NCBI GenBank assembly: GCA_001566295.1
Contig: KQ964246.1
Coordinates: forward strand, 1,798,001 to 1,862,000
DNA: 64,000 nt
Direction of reading: 5' to 3'
Source: Microdochium bolleyi
Taxonomy: Eukaryota; Ascomycota; Sordariomycetes; Xylariales; Microdochiaceae
Positions 34,367-47,692 of the stretch are shown here, one piece after another. A program made the translations under genes and the position numbers. How positions within the stretch are numbered: the stretch's first letter is position 1; every line of letters begins with the position of its first letter. The notes under the pieces are model-generated. The model had not been told where the DNA came from and ran no database searches. It worked only from the letters and a program-made list of their open reading frames with translations.

Positions 34367-37300
34367 TTAAACACGGCTGACTCTCCCGTGGCGGATCTTC
34401 CTCTCCTGGCCCATGACCCTGGTCTCGGCGTCCAACCACGACAGCACATCTGCATGCTTGGCCTGGCGCCGCCGCAGGACTTGCTGGAAGGCCGTGTACG
34501 CGAGCCTTTTTTGCAAGGCAGTAGGCACAGGTTAGCCACAGACGCAACTTGACCGTAATCCTTTTGGTCGCGAGGCGTGAAGGATCGGGAGGGGATTTAG
34601 ATAAATTGGTTGACTGGGGTATAAACTGGACGTACCACTGCACTTCGACCCTCGCAATGTCGCACGCGTACCCGGGGTACCGCACTTTCCGACGTTTGCC
34701 GACGAGGAGTCTGTACCCCTGGCTGACTAACTTGAGGATCGTGTCTACATCATGCAGGAAACGCAAGTCAGTGTGCTTACTTGCCAGGGATTACGAGCTT
34801 CTGGAACAGGGGACTGACTCCTGCATACTAAAGTGCAAAAGGGCATGGTATTGGACGTCACGTACTGATGATCAGGCTCGTCCTGGGACGAGTCGCCTGC
34901 GGCAACGAGCGGGAGTACGCCCACATCTTGGTCGCCACCTCGGTGAAGGCGGCGGCGATGTTCTTCAACGCCGTGGCCGGGGAGTTGAGCTTGGTGTCGT
35001 AGAAGAGCAGGTGGGCTTGTAGCTTGAAAGAATCTGCCAGTGTCGACAACATGTGAGAAAGGATGGGACAGAACACAGCGTGCTGGGTCCGGAGCATGTT
35101 TTCAACAGTCGTAGTCGGGGACTTACTTAGTACTTTTCGCTGAAAGCTCTGGCCTGGTGTCCGGCTGTACTCGACTGTGAGGGAGTCGAAGACCACTGCC
35201 ACATGGTCATTAGCAATGCGTTCCCTATCGTTCCGAGGCGGGCTGGGCGATTTACCTTTTCCGCCATCCTTGTCGCGCGCGCGCGATATGTTGAGATTAT
35301 CGCAGTCGATGAGTGTGCCACAGTACGGGAATAGCTCGCCGGGACTCAGCCGCGGGACTTCGCGTTGGTCCACAGCGAGCTTAAAGTTGACCAAGGTCTT
35401 GGTCGGATTGACAGAGACGCCATATTCAGGAACACCGCGGTGCATGACTTCGGTAAACCTGGCTGCTTTACTCTGGTCTGTTGTGATGAGCAGGAAGTCG
35501 TCAATCAGGCGCAACAGCAAACAGTCCTCGGAGTTGAGGAAAGGTAGCACGCGGGCTTCTAGGTCGGCGTAGAAGTAGTTGCATAAGATGGCAGAGAGCA
35601 CGGAGCCCTGCGGTATGCCTTTTTTCTGCCTATAGAACTTTTTCCCGACTTTGACGATGTTATCCTGTATGTGCGTAGATACGAGCTGTAGGAGCTCTGT
35701 GGTATCGTATCGCCTCTTGAAGGAGTTCTCGACGTAGACCGAGTTCCTCTGGTGCTGGGCGAGGCCAGACTCTACAGTGTTTAGGAACGTGGTCCTGTCG
35801 TCAGCAATCCGAGCTGACGTCTTCCAATGTCGGAATATCTTGGAGTTTTGAGATCTCTTGATGTCGACGGAGCCGGGAGACACCTCGAGATGCCTCTCTA
35901 TCTGGTAGCACTGGTGCTGCGGGATGGATTTGAGAAGATCCACGATGGCTGCTTGGGGGATTGTGTCGAAAGCGCCCTGCACATCGACCTTGGCAAAATA
36001 GAAACCCTCCCCGCTGGAAGCTAGAGTCTTCTTGAATGGCTGTAGGCGCTTGTAAATATCTCCCACGGCGAAAAGGGACGATCCAAGTTTTCCCTCGTTG
36101 GACGCCTGCGGTTGTGGTCAGTAGACATGACAAGAGTGCCCGCATGGCCACAATGGTGACATACCTTCTCAAGCTTCAAAACCGCATGTGCTGGAGCAAG
36201 AATCTTGTTGATAGCCGGGCCAAGTTCCTTCCGCCCTCTCTGCTTGACTGTTCGTCTTCGCAAATTCGAGATCGCGCGCATCCCTGTGACCTTCGGCAGA
36301 AGACGGATCTGGCTAAAGCCCAGCGAGCGAGCATCTAGGATGCGCCGTGCGTCGCTCAGCTTGACCTCTTCCAACATATTTGCCTTCAGAGTCGACATGC
36401 CAGGCTCAGCCAGCTGTCGCCAGACATCGTGCCTGAAGAAGAAGAGACGGTATCGGTGGCTACTCGATTCAGTCACATAGAAATTGCTCCTGATGAGAGG
36501 AATTATGATGGAGTCGAAGAGGAAATAGATGAACTCTGCAAACAATTCGTTCCTTTTCTGCATGTCAGATTGTGACGTCTTGTGCGCCAGTAGTGCCGAC
36601 GATGCGAGCCATTCGATGTTGGAGGTCTTGTTCGAACGTCAGCATGAGAGCCGCCAAGCTTGCGGACAGACAGACCTACCTTCATGCCCTGTAGCACTTC
36701 ATCAAGAGTCATATTTTCGAGTCGTCTGAGTGTGATGAAATGATGGACTTTATGCATGAAGCAGTTTCGATTGGCTTCCTCCACAGCACCGGAACCCCAA
36801 AACCCCCTTGGAATGATGCTCAGGAGCACAGCTTGGCAGAATGCTGAAATATGGGCAGGAGGCACGGCTAAGTCCACGACCGAAGCACATTGAGTCTGGT
36901 CCAGTCCGGCTTCCTGTAGCCTTGTCTGCGAGGGACCGATTTCAGTCGCAGGCAACTTGGAGATGTCAGCTTCACGTCCTTCTCCGTGCGGAGGCGGAGA
37001 CTTACCGGACAATAGTATTCCATCAGTTTCGAGTAAGAACATCTGTGATGCTGCTTCTGTAATTGCTGGACCAGTTCGACTGCTCGGCCGCGAAGACGCT
37101 TGGGGATGTGGAGCTTCCTCTTGCTCACGTTGTGTTGCCCGAATTTGAGGGCGATCTCTTCCTCCCTGAGTGTGTAGTCCTTAAATCTCTGTGATGTCTC
37201 GCGAAAGTCGACCTTCGAGGTGAAGACGTTGTGAAGCCCAAACTGGCGCGGAAACATGTACATAAGCACCCTGCCCGTGTTTGTCGTGTTCTGTGCTGTG

Positions 37301-38531
37301 ACACTTGGCATGGTCGTGTCCACAGGGCCGGGTTCCTCCTCAACATTCTTGAGAGGAGACCGGTTAAGCACGTCTGCATCGGTCAGTGGAGTCCGAGCAC
37401 AATGAGATGAATGCTACTCACGGATGTGTCGCAATCCAAAGTGCACACGACCACGAGCATTTAAGGCTGCGCGCGCATACATCATGCGATACCGGGCGAA
37501 GACTATGTCTGTCGACGGGGTCACCGCCTGTGGAGGTCGGCTAGCTGGTGCAGTCACTTGGTACCCTGGACCTTTCTCAGATAGAGGTGTCCCTGTTCCG
37601 AAATGTCAGCGCATGACCTTGTATCATTTCGAACTTGCTTGTTGGCGTCGACTACTCACCACTAATCTGGCAGAAGTTAAGCTCCCCAGCGTTGACAGCC
37701 TTGAATAACGCTCCATCCACAAGCAAGTCAATCATGATCCGCTCACCAGACTTTCCGAGCAGGAGCAGCAGCTCGGGCCACGGCGACTGTTTCATCATAT
37801 GGACGTAAGGATTTGGGGAGACTGATATAATCCCAGGGATCTCTCTCTCCTGCGCAGCCTGCTGGCGTTGATGTCCGGAGCCGGCGTGCCTCCGGAAGCC
37901 ATCGCACAGGAGGTGCTTAGGCCAGCTGTTCCCCTTCCTCGCCTTCTCGAAGAGCAGCCAGATGGCGAAGTCGACGATCTGAAATATGTCAGCCGGCTAA
38001 AGGACTTCACTCGGGGTTTCTTCACGTGCAACGAACCTCAGACTGCGAGTAGATCGCTCCCGCTGCTCCATCAGAAAGTGTCACGGAGGAATCGTCTGCA
38101 CGCTGGGAGAAGGTCGTCCACTGCTCCCAGCGATTTCCTCCGCCCTCAGTGGCACTAGCATCAGCACATATCCCCGAGTGTCCTACCAGAGTTGAATCAA
38201 GTAGTTCTGCAAGTGCCTGCTCCACATCTGATAGCAACTTCTCTTTGTCCTTGCCGCTCGCTCTCCCGACTGCAGCTACTTTCTTCCTCCGAAGCCTTGA
38301 GGATCGGGGGAGCTTGGTGAGCACATAGTCGCGCAGCCGCTGTACGGTTGGGTACAGCTGGCTCAGGACGGCGTGCCCGGCAACCGCAGTGCCCAGGGAT
38401 GAAGACGATGACGATGACGATGGTGTAATCGCACCGGGTGCTGTGCCTATCTTCCTGGACCTCTTCTTCTTGCTGCCATCAGATCTGGTTGCATCTGAAG
38501 GCTCACGTGCTCGCTTGATGCCCCGAGCCAT
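34367..38531 (-). CDS. TERT: Telomerase catalytic subunit (telomerase reverse transcriptase)
   Basis: Copies the telomerase RNA template onto chromosome ends. Eleven exons: 38531-38037, 37978-37660, 37592-37422, 37373-37006, 36955-36680, 36626-36165, 36105-35256, 35195-35127, 35033-34866, 34744-34636 and 34505-34367, giving 1141 aa. Start MARGIKRARE. N-terminal part RWEQWTTFSQRADDSSVTLS. RNA-binding domain with VLMYMFPRQFGLHNVFTS and T motif FWGSGAVEEANRNCF. RT motifs 1/2 IRLLPKVTGMRAISNLRRR, A KVDVQGAFDTI (Asp 738), B' GIPQGSVLSAILCNYFYADL, C LLRLIDDFLLIT (Asp 899 and 900), D VNPTKTLVNF, E FPYCGTLID. The C-terminal extension ends VEVQWLAYTAFQQVLRRRQA...LSWLD. Both catalytic elements are present, so the enzyme should be active. 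Two introns (35196-35255 and 35034-35126) are stop-free multiples of three, removed here because splicing restores the family sequence. Confidence 0.93.
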
Positions 38532-41500
38532 GATTTGTGAATCTCATGCTAGGGGCCCTTTGCGGGCGGAACTTGTTCTGACCTGGACAGTCTGTGATGA
38601 GCAGCATCCAGGGTCTGAAGTTCGTGTGCATCCAGGTCCCCCGTGTGGATTTCAGCCTGGCCATGTTGTTAGTTATCTGCATCTAGAATCAAGTTTTGAA
38701 GTCTTGGCACATCTCGTAAGAAATACACACCTGAACTGGACAGGGTCTCTGTCTGTGTTGACATGCAAAGTCGTTGCAGGTTGCGCCTGTCGCATCAAGT
38801 GGTTGGCTGCTCGCGACGCGTCGCGCGTTGAGTGGGAGAGCTTGACTCTTCCAAATGGAACTTGTCCTGCAGGCTAAGGCACCCCCAAAGTGTATGCGGA
38901 GCTAGCGGATTGACTGGGACATGGACCAGCCAGCCGAGCAATTCGAGACCGCACGCGTCGTCACGCAAGGACGATTATTGAATAAAGCAGTCGTCTATAC
39001 CTGCTAAACTGTATTCGAGTAGACCACCGGCAGTTTGCAACGCTTGGCGAGCTTGGACTGTGGTTGGGGTCGAAACCTGGAATCACGTCCAATCCGAACT
39101 GTCTATTCGTCTACGAGTCCCACATCCGACGAGTCTCAAAAAGCAATTGCCAATGGCGGGAGTGCAATGCTACCATCTTTAATCTTCATACTTCTGGAGT
39201 TAATTATCGGCCCCTTCACATATGTGACACGAGAGGAGACTTGTGCCCTGGAAGGCACTGCCCTGACACTAGCAAGCGCACCCGATGCAGAACAGAAAGC
39301 GGCCGGCAAGGCCAAGAGAGTGTAACGTGGACAATTTACGTGATACCCCTCCCTTCCACGATAGACTCGCGGGCATGCAGGTACGAAGGCTCAAAGTACC
39401 AGACTGGCACCACCGCATTAGATCCATCCGCCCATCCCAAGTCACATCCTGAATGTCTTTACGAACACGGTGATCAGGAACAATGCGGCTTCCAGGGGTG
39501 GCGACCTAGTCTGCCGCGGTGATCTACCCCGCCTGTGCCTGAGAAGGAGTGCTGCTTGTCGCGCTGACTGGTTGCTAAGCTTATCAACGTGTGTTGTCCA
39601 CATGGGATGACGAGACCATGACTCCAAACCGAACATCCGGGTACGGTCGATTGACGTGACACAAAAGACGGCAGGGTTGACGGTGGTGCGACTCGCAAGC
39701 CACTTGATACATAAGCCAAACTGATAGGTCAACGTCTTTCGGGGAGGGAGCCGGATGTATGCATCAGTGGTGCGTCTACGCCAGGACCGGGGCAGGCAGC
39801 CTTGACGGCATGCCGGGGTGAGAGTTCCGCTGAGGATGAGCCTTGGATGCGATGTAGCGATGGAGGTTAGCGACCTCAGCTTGGCCATACTTAGTGATCT
39901 TTTACGCAATCGTGGTGTTGTCGACGCCGTGTCAACTAGCAAATTTGTCACATCCACCGGAACATAAAATCCTCTTACTGGGTCTCGAGATGGACTACTG
40001 TCCGAGCTCGCCGGTGGCCAGTCGCCAAATCGACCACAAATTTTAGGTTTGGCTTCTTACCACAATCTGAACCAGCATCGGGGCCTGCGGTGCGACTGAG
40101 GCTTTGTTGGTCGGGCCGACTTTTCCTCTTTGGACGGTGATGGCGCACGGCATGAAGCGCTTGGGTTGCAGAGCCGCGCCGGTTCCGCGCAGCCGCGTGC
40201 TTGAACTTGGCATTAAAGGGAGCAGTTGGAGCTGAAAGGCCAGGCTTGAGGTCGACGACTACACCGGCCGTTGCGGCAAACCTAAAGGCCCCTGGTGCTA
40301 TTGCTGGATCATGCCTTGCCGAGTGGTCATTGCTTCATGCTTTCTTGGGGACCACCCGACGCTTCTAATGATCTTGACCAAGGTGATAGTCATTACATAG
40401 GTCTTACACAAACGGACTGCGCCGACACGGACACACAGCCCAGGAACTCGAGGACTCAGAGCAAGGGCCGCATTGTTTCGGATGCTTTGCCGGCCTGCCA
40501 GGAATGCCGCACGAGGCCTGGAATGTACAGAGTGCTCCTCGTGTCTTGAGGCTCCGGGAGGATCAGCACAGCCAACCCATCTGTTTGACGCTGCAACACT
40601 GGACCACGATTACATGCCTGATGGCGCGATGCTGTTCTCGCACGGATGTTGCGCATCCCACCGATTGGCGGTCGCGAAGGCACGAAGCGCATGCTGCCGA
40701 CCGGCGACAGAAGGCACAGCACGGGTTGGCAATTTGTTTGATGTGAGTGGCAGCCCTCGAGTGTGTTGTCCGACATGACCGGCCCGGCATGTGCGTCAAG
40801 ATGCTCGCAGGCCTGTCGACGAGCCAGCTGACAGTTTAGACCTGTTACCGGGGCATGAGGCGTATCCCAACGACAGAGCGGTCAGTCAAGTCGAGCCCAG
40901 AGTGATCCCAAAGGTTGCCGGCACGGGATATGAGGAAGAGGAGGGTGGCGGTTGATGAAGGGCGATGGCAGAAATACGAGGACTTACTTGGACATGACAT
41001 GGGCAGGGCCTTGCATGCCAACACATCATCGCAAGCTGTGCTGGCAGGCAAGGGAGGTCCCCGGGTGCTCCTTCCCCGGTCCTCTGCTTTTAACTCTGGC
41101 GCATTGTGTGCATTGTGCCGCCAGATTGCCCAACCGGCCAGAGTCATTGTCCAATTGCGCGGCGTAGGCGTGCAGCCCCGCCCGGAGCCTGACACACGTC
41201 GCTGGTTGTCTCCTTGCTTGCATCTGTCACTACTGAGCTTTGTCTCTTGCTTTCGCTGCCAGCTGGAGGTATCGAACCGAAAGCCAGTACCTGGGGACCG
41301 CCCGGCCGTGAACATTGAAGTCTAGCGTGGATCTCCCGCGACCCAGGCCCGCCAGACAGGTTGGGCGACTGCAGCCCTGAGGATCAGCCCCCACTTGGTC
41401 CGCCGCGCCCTGAGCGATCATCTCTCGACTCCCTCAGGCTCTCCCAGCTCTCCTCAGTGGCCCACCACGAGGCCACCACCCCGACCCGGACCTCCTCCAC

Positions 41501-41758
41501 CACCACCCACCACCACCACGGGTACCACCACTCGTGCACGTCGCTGGCCCACGCGCATCTCGCTAGCCCGTCCGCGAACGCTTCCGTGGCAGAGCCCAAC
41601 ACCACACACGTCCATCGTTCCCCGATTGCTACGTGGATCCTCCTCCCTCGACGAGCCCTTCGAGCCCTTGCACCGCCAGCAGAGCGCCCTGCAGCCTCCC
41701 TCCGCCGCCATCCCGTTCGCTGCCTGAATGCCCAGGGTGTCATGTCCTGCTCGACAGC
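38532..41758. other. 3.2 kb divergent intergenic region of TERT and the Rho GEF
   Basis: Holds the TERT promoter on the left and, from about 41340, a C/T-rich leader with CCACCACC-type simple sequence before the GEF start. Frames in between (for example 39442-39957 minus, 40915-41325 plus) have no recognisable content. No RNA gene identified. Confidence 0.5.
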
Positions 41759-44700
41759 ATGGACGCCGGCCGTCGTGACGAGGAGGATCGTCTCAGGGCT
41801 GTCGCCGCTGCCATGAGCGCCCACCACTTCGAGCCCCCCGACGCCCAGAACCAGCACCACCATCGTCTCCCGCACGCCGACTATGCTCCCGCCTACCACG
41901 ACGGCCACGACCTCGCATCTTATGCCGACGACAACTTTGCGGCATTCGCGGCCAATTCTTCGATCCACGGCCAACCTCCCGCGAGTCTGACCGCAGACAA
42001 CTACTACGCGCCACCCCATCACTTCGACGACACGACGGACTTTGCCGACTCGGATTATGACGATCCTATGGCATCAGCACTTCCCGTACCTAGAAACCCG
42101 GCTGGTGCTCCCCGGGCCAGTCGCCACAGTGCCGCGTCCCCCAAGGCCGGCCCCCCGCCGTCAGCAAATCGCCAGTCCTCAAAGATTGGCTTCCGTTCGG
42201 TCTCAGCTCCCGTCGATGAAAAGGCACTCTCAGCGTCCAGAGCAAGAGCAGCAGCAGCAAGCGTGGGCGACCACAAGCCAAGCGTCAAAGATCTCAAGAA
42301 GAAGTTTGATCGAGAAAATTCACATGTGGCCCCGTCCGCCGCTCACAAGTCCGCACCACGATCTTCGTCAAGAGGGCCTGTTACGCCTTCGTCTTATCGC
42401 GGAGTCGGCAGCTCACCAGTTACTGGGCGTGATACATCATACGCGGCTCTCAGATCATCAGCAACGAATCGTGACTATGACGAAACCTCCTCAGCAACAC
42501 GATCCACACAAAGACCTCGAGCGGTAGCCGAGGATCACGTCTCGAACAACCCTCAGTCGTTCGCCAGCCGTGTACATAAGCCACGAATGTCACGAGAGGG
42601 AAGCTCTTCGCTACCAACCGCAACGAAACCACCATCTCGCCCTGCGTCTCCCGGTCGAATGTCCTCGCCAAAGCAGACTAGGGGTCTTCTGTTCGGCGAG
42701 GTTCTGCCTGGGTACACTGACATTGGAAACGCAGGGTTTGGAATCGAGAGCCTCGAACAGATTGGATTTTCTGAGTCCAGTGGCCAGAATTCCAAGCTTC
42801 ATGGCAGAAGCCTGTCGCAGTCGGAGGTAGAGCCACCCTCTCCATCAGACTGGTATCGAGATACTGCCGCGACAATGGAGCACCAGGAGAATGAGGATCC
42901 CGATCTTCCATCAAAGGTCGGCAAGAAGCACACTCGAGCACATAGCGATGACCCCTACAAAAAAACCAACATACTGCGTTCTCGGCCTCCGCAGTCGTCG
43001 CGACCGCCCCCTTCATCCTCTCGTCTTCCGGTGGCGGTCAGGAACAACCTCAGCGCGTCTAGTAGTTCTGCGAGCCCGCCGTCAAGTCGAGCTAATTCCC
43101 CCGCTTTTGCTCGACGACACGCCCAAGCACCAGGTAAAGCGGCCGGCGCTGTGTCAGGTTCCAGCGGTAAGGGTACTGCACCGCTTGGCACAACCTCGAG
43201 AAGAGGCCATTCGACCAATACTTCCGCGCCTAGCTCAAACAATAACAGGTTAAATGCTTACATCGCTGCGCCGCCACAAAAACTGTCTCCACAACTGCGT
43301 AGCTCACGACCGCGGCAACCAGTCTCGGCCGCTTCGACAACTAGCTCGCGCATGAGGGCAGCTGAGGTGCAGCGAGCCAAGTCGCCATCGAAGGCGGAAA
43401 GCAGGACGAATACGAAGCCATCCGAACCAGGGACGAGGCGCAGGAAAATTTCCATGGGCCCTATCGACTTCGAGTCGCGGCGTGAGCAAATCAAGCTGTC
43501 ATACTCGAAGTCGATCAAAGAGACTGAAGCTAGAGCGATCGCGCGTCGGCTTGCTGAGGACAAGAAACAGGAGAAGATTCTGGCCGACGCTGAAGCTGAG
43601 AGAGCTGCTCTCAAGGAGCGGCGGCGGCTCAAAGAACAACAGCAAATCCTAGACAGGCAGCCGGCAACTCAGATCCAGGATGATGGCACGGCAAACACGG
43701 ACGCCCCCCAAGCGTCTGAGCTGACAGAGCACAATGAGTCGCACGCGACCGAGCAGCCAGTACTGACGATCACGACCGATCTCAAGCAAGAGGCTCCCAC
43801 AGGCGCAGCAATCCCACCAGACAGCCAACTCGGTAACTCTCCAGAGCTCAATCTGCCTGGGGGCTTCCCGTCGTTGGGATCTCCACCAATCGATGGCGAT
43901 GAAGCCCCCCCCTCAGCAGTATCAGATACTACGGAGTTTGACAACGAACCGCAGACTGACCCACCAGTCCAAAGCTTTCAGACAAGGTCCGAAGGGAACA
44001 CAGGCTCTGACACCGAACGTCTTCCAGTCCTGGCTCACTTTAGAAGTCATTATCGATCACCATTCGAAGATGACTCGCCGAACAGCGATGGGATGTCCAT
44101 CAAAATCACTCTCGAGGATGTTATAGACCCTGCTCATTCTTCTGTTGCCCCGACACCGACAGACACGGAATTCGATTTGGACCAAAACACCAGGGAATCA
44201 TGCGACGAGGAGGATGATGAGTACATTCCCCGGCCCCTAGTGTCAGGGCCGTCCCAGACCACAGTCACAATTATTGGCCGCAACACGGATTTCTCCCCGC
44301 CTGGTTCCTCCTCTGCCAGTCAATATCTGGCGAGCCCCAATGTGCAACCACAAGAAATGGGCCTCGGCCTGCGGAATCTGGACGCCAGCACGCCCATGCT
44401 TATCTCAAGCCCTGACCCGTATCACAATGATGATCAGAGTGCTGGGTTGAACAAGCTCGAAGGTTACTTTGTAGGACCTCAAATCTCGGTCGGAGTCGAC
44501 GACCAAATACAGCCGCGTCAAAATGGCACCAGCCTTGGCCCTCCACAGCATGATGGCTCTCAAAACGAGGGCGCAAGTCCCGATTTCGGTGCAGCCCACG
44601 AGACCTTCCAAGAGAATCCCGACCAAGCCAACCGGTCAAGCCAGGGTAGTATTTGGACAGACTATTCAGTTCGTAGTCAAAGGACACGATCTGGCGTCCC

Positions 44701-47692
44701 AGAAAAGTACGGGCATTCAGAGTTGCAATCCGTCATAGCTCAACGGGGACCCAGCCGTGCATCTACCTCTGCTGCGTCTGCAAGATCTGTACCTTTCGGA
44801 GTAGTGTCTCGCGATATCGCCTCTAGTATAGATGCGTCGCCGCGTGATCTGTCACAGGGCTTTGCATCCGATATAGAGTCAGCATTGCATCTTCCCACAG
44901 TGGATACTGGCGCTTCTTTCATGGTCGATTATAACGACGCCAAAATTGCTGCAGAGGCGTCTCACGGCCGCTCTGATCATGCACCGCCCCGCCTCCCTTT
45001 CGAGGAATCATCCCTGAGAGAAGGCACAATGTCTGCTCCTCTTAGCGAGTATTACGGCGACACCCGACCCAATAGCTACGCACAAGGGGCCAAAGATGAC
45101 CAGAGCGAGTTCTCGCTCGACCGTCAAAGGCCGAGCAGCGAGGTCTTTACTGCTTCCGAGTCTGCTGCTCGTTCTACCGATCAGGTTTCTATTGCTACGT
45201 CGGAAGGGCCGTCTACAGGGACCGCACTTTCCGACAATCGAGGATCACTTCCAAAGGAGATCACAAACTCGGCAGAGGCGGAAACACTACCGCCAAAGGA
45301 GAAGAAACGACTTTTCACTCGACTCCAGACGGTCAAAGAACTCATTGACACGGAAGCGTACTTCATCAGGGATATGAACATCGTCGAAGAAATCTACAAA
45401 GGCACTGCCGAGGCATGCCCGCAGCTCGACGACAACACCATCAAGCTTATCTTCCGCAACACTGATGAGATCATTGCTTTCCACACCAAGTTTTCCGCGG
45501 AGCTGAAGGAAGGTGTAGCCAGCACATACGTGCCGAAAAGCCATCGCAACAAAAACAAAGACTCGCCAATCGTCCCTGACAGCACGGCTCAATCTGGAAC
45601 CCCGACGGCGGCGACGGCTGAACTCAGTGATGAAAAGGATCGCCTGACCGTTTTAGGTCCCATCTTCTCTCGCAACATGGAAGCGATGAAAGCGGTCCAC
45701 GAGACATTTTTGAAGAACAGCGATCATGCCGCGAAGCGCTTGATACAGATCCAGGAAGACCCTACGGTCAAAGTCTGGTTGAATGAGTGCAACGAGGTTG
45801 CAAAAGAGCTGACAAAGGCATGGAATCTGGATTCGCTCTTGATTAAGCCAATGCAGAGAATCACAAAATACCCCAACCTGCTCATCCAACTTCTGGGCGA
45901 GACTCCAGCAGATCACCCCGATCGGCCAGCACTGCTTACAGCAAAGGAGCAGCTGGAGACCGCAATCGAGGAGATCAACAAGACAAAGAAGAACTTCGAG
46001 CTTGTGGGTCAGATCGTGGGTCGGAAGCGCAAAGACTCGGACGTTCGCGCTGGCTTCGCGAGGGCGTTTGGCAAGAGAGTCGACAAGTTGCAGCCAGCGT
46101 CAAGTCGCCCAGAAGAAGACTCCGAGTACAACAAGCTCCATGAGAAATTCGGCGATGATTATCTTCGGCTCCAGGTCGTACTACGAGACGTCGAATACTA
46201 CACGAGGCAAGTGTCTGAATACGTGCACGTGTTTCTGCAATTCCTCTCTTCGATGGAACTCGTCATGAGATTACAGCCGTCTCCACATCCCGAGATCGAG
46301 AGCAAATGGGTGCGCTTCAACGTGTCTATGAGAGACATCGAGAAGGTCGCTCTGGCACAGCATGTAAGTTATCAGTAGGAGCCTCCCTCACCAGCTGACC
46401 CACGACTAACAATCCTCAAAGCTCTCACAAGTGCGAAAGCATGTCATCGAACCGTTTGAACACGTCATCAAATCTTACGGCAACCCCTCCCTTGCTATGA
46501 AGAAGCGCTCGAAACGGAGACTGGACTTCGAGAAGTCCATTCAGCTCAAGAAGAACAACAAAAAGATTGATAAGCAGACCACGGATGGCGCCGAGCAGTA
46601 CGAGGCACTGAATGAGACTTTGAAGAAGGAACTCCCGAAGCTCTCTGCCCTGACTGAGAAGATCGGTAACATATGTCTGGGAAATCTCATCAACATCCAG
46701 ACACAATGGTACGCAATTTGGAGGGACAAAGTCAAGTTGGTCCTTGACGACGCCGCCACGCCTGAAATAGCGGACATCATCACGACTTTCAACCGCGATT
46801 ACAAATTTCAAGAGGAGCAGATCAACGCGATCGGTATTGTGAACCCTGCATCTAAGGGACGGCCTTCACAATCAACGAGTACCGATGACTCGGTCTATCG
46901 ACTTCGACCACGGCCTGCTGACCTCTCTCCTCGCGGCCGAGGGCTCTCCATCAACAGCGACACGGTCCCAAGTCTCCCAACCCCAGATTTCATGAACCGC
47001 CACAGCGGCCAGTTCACCGCCTCGCCTACTGCTGCGACACTGCCCAGCCCTAGCCATCAGTACTACCGTGACTACTACGCTGGGGCAGCCGCAACCAGGC
47101 CCACGGTGCAAGCAATGGCAATGGCATCGGAGGGTTCTCAAAGCGGTCGCTCGATGACTGCTCCCGCACGACCCAGCACAGGTCACAGCCAGGATTCTTC
47201 GGTGGCAGCTCGGCAAAGCATAGACTCCAGTACACAAGTTAGAAGCTCGATGACTTCGATTCAGCCATCGCCATATCTTCCGTCCGAGCACCAGCGCTTC
47301 TCAGGTCTTTTCCAGTCTGCTCTTCCTCCTTCTGACCGCCAAGATCGCTCAGGTCCATCCCGCCCGTCCCGTGCGTCATCCCGTGCGTCCTCTCGGGAGC
47401 GCGAGCCCATCAATGGATACAATGTCCTTTGGCTCGCTGCGTCACTGTTTGAGTTCAATATTGAAACCACAAAGACCGAGGCGGGGTATCCGTATCTCAC
47501 ATATCAAGCTGGAGAGGTACGTACTGTAGTCAATGACCGCCAGAAACGGCTGGGAACTAACATAACACGTGTCAGATATTTGATGTAATAGGAGAAAAAG
47601 GCGAGCTTTGGCTCGCCAAGAACCAGGACGACCCAACGAATCTCGTCGGCTGGCTGTGGTCCAAGCATTTTGCCAAACTAGCGGACGATTAG
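41759..47692 (+). CDS. Rho-type guanine nucleotide exchange factor with DH, BAR and SH3 domains
   Basis: Activates a Rho/Cdc42-type GTPase at membranes; architecture resembles animal Tuba/dynamin-binding protein and fission yeast Gef1 (DH-BAR). Exons are 41759-46363, 46422-47516 and 47576-47692, giving 1938 aa. I chose ATG 41759 (MDAGRRDEEDRLRAVAAAMS); ATG 41813 is an alternative. About 1180 residues of Ser/Pro-rich disordered sequence, with one charged helix (ARRLAEDKKQEKILADAEAE), precede the DH domain (about 1180-1430; RLQTVKELIDTEAYFIRDMN, LLIKPMQRITKYPNLLIQLL). The BAR domain (about 1457-1672) spans intron 1. After a second Ser-rich linker, an SH3 domain (about 1865-1938) is completed by exon 3 (VGWLWSKHFAKL). 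There is no PH domain, as expected when BAR replaces it. The GTPase target is inferred. Confidence 0.88.

Noticed and set aside
34867..38531. Reverse transcriptase motifs as sign of a retrotransposon
   Set aside because: T motif, RNA-binding domain and TERT-specific motif spacing identify telomerase; no integrase, RNase H, LTR or poly(A) tail is present.
41260..41285. TTCGATACC-like T-arm on the minus strand suggesting a tRNA
   Set aside because: The flanking bases do not pair as a T stem and no acceptor or anticodon arm is present.
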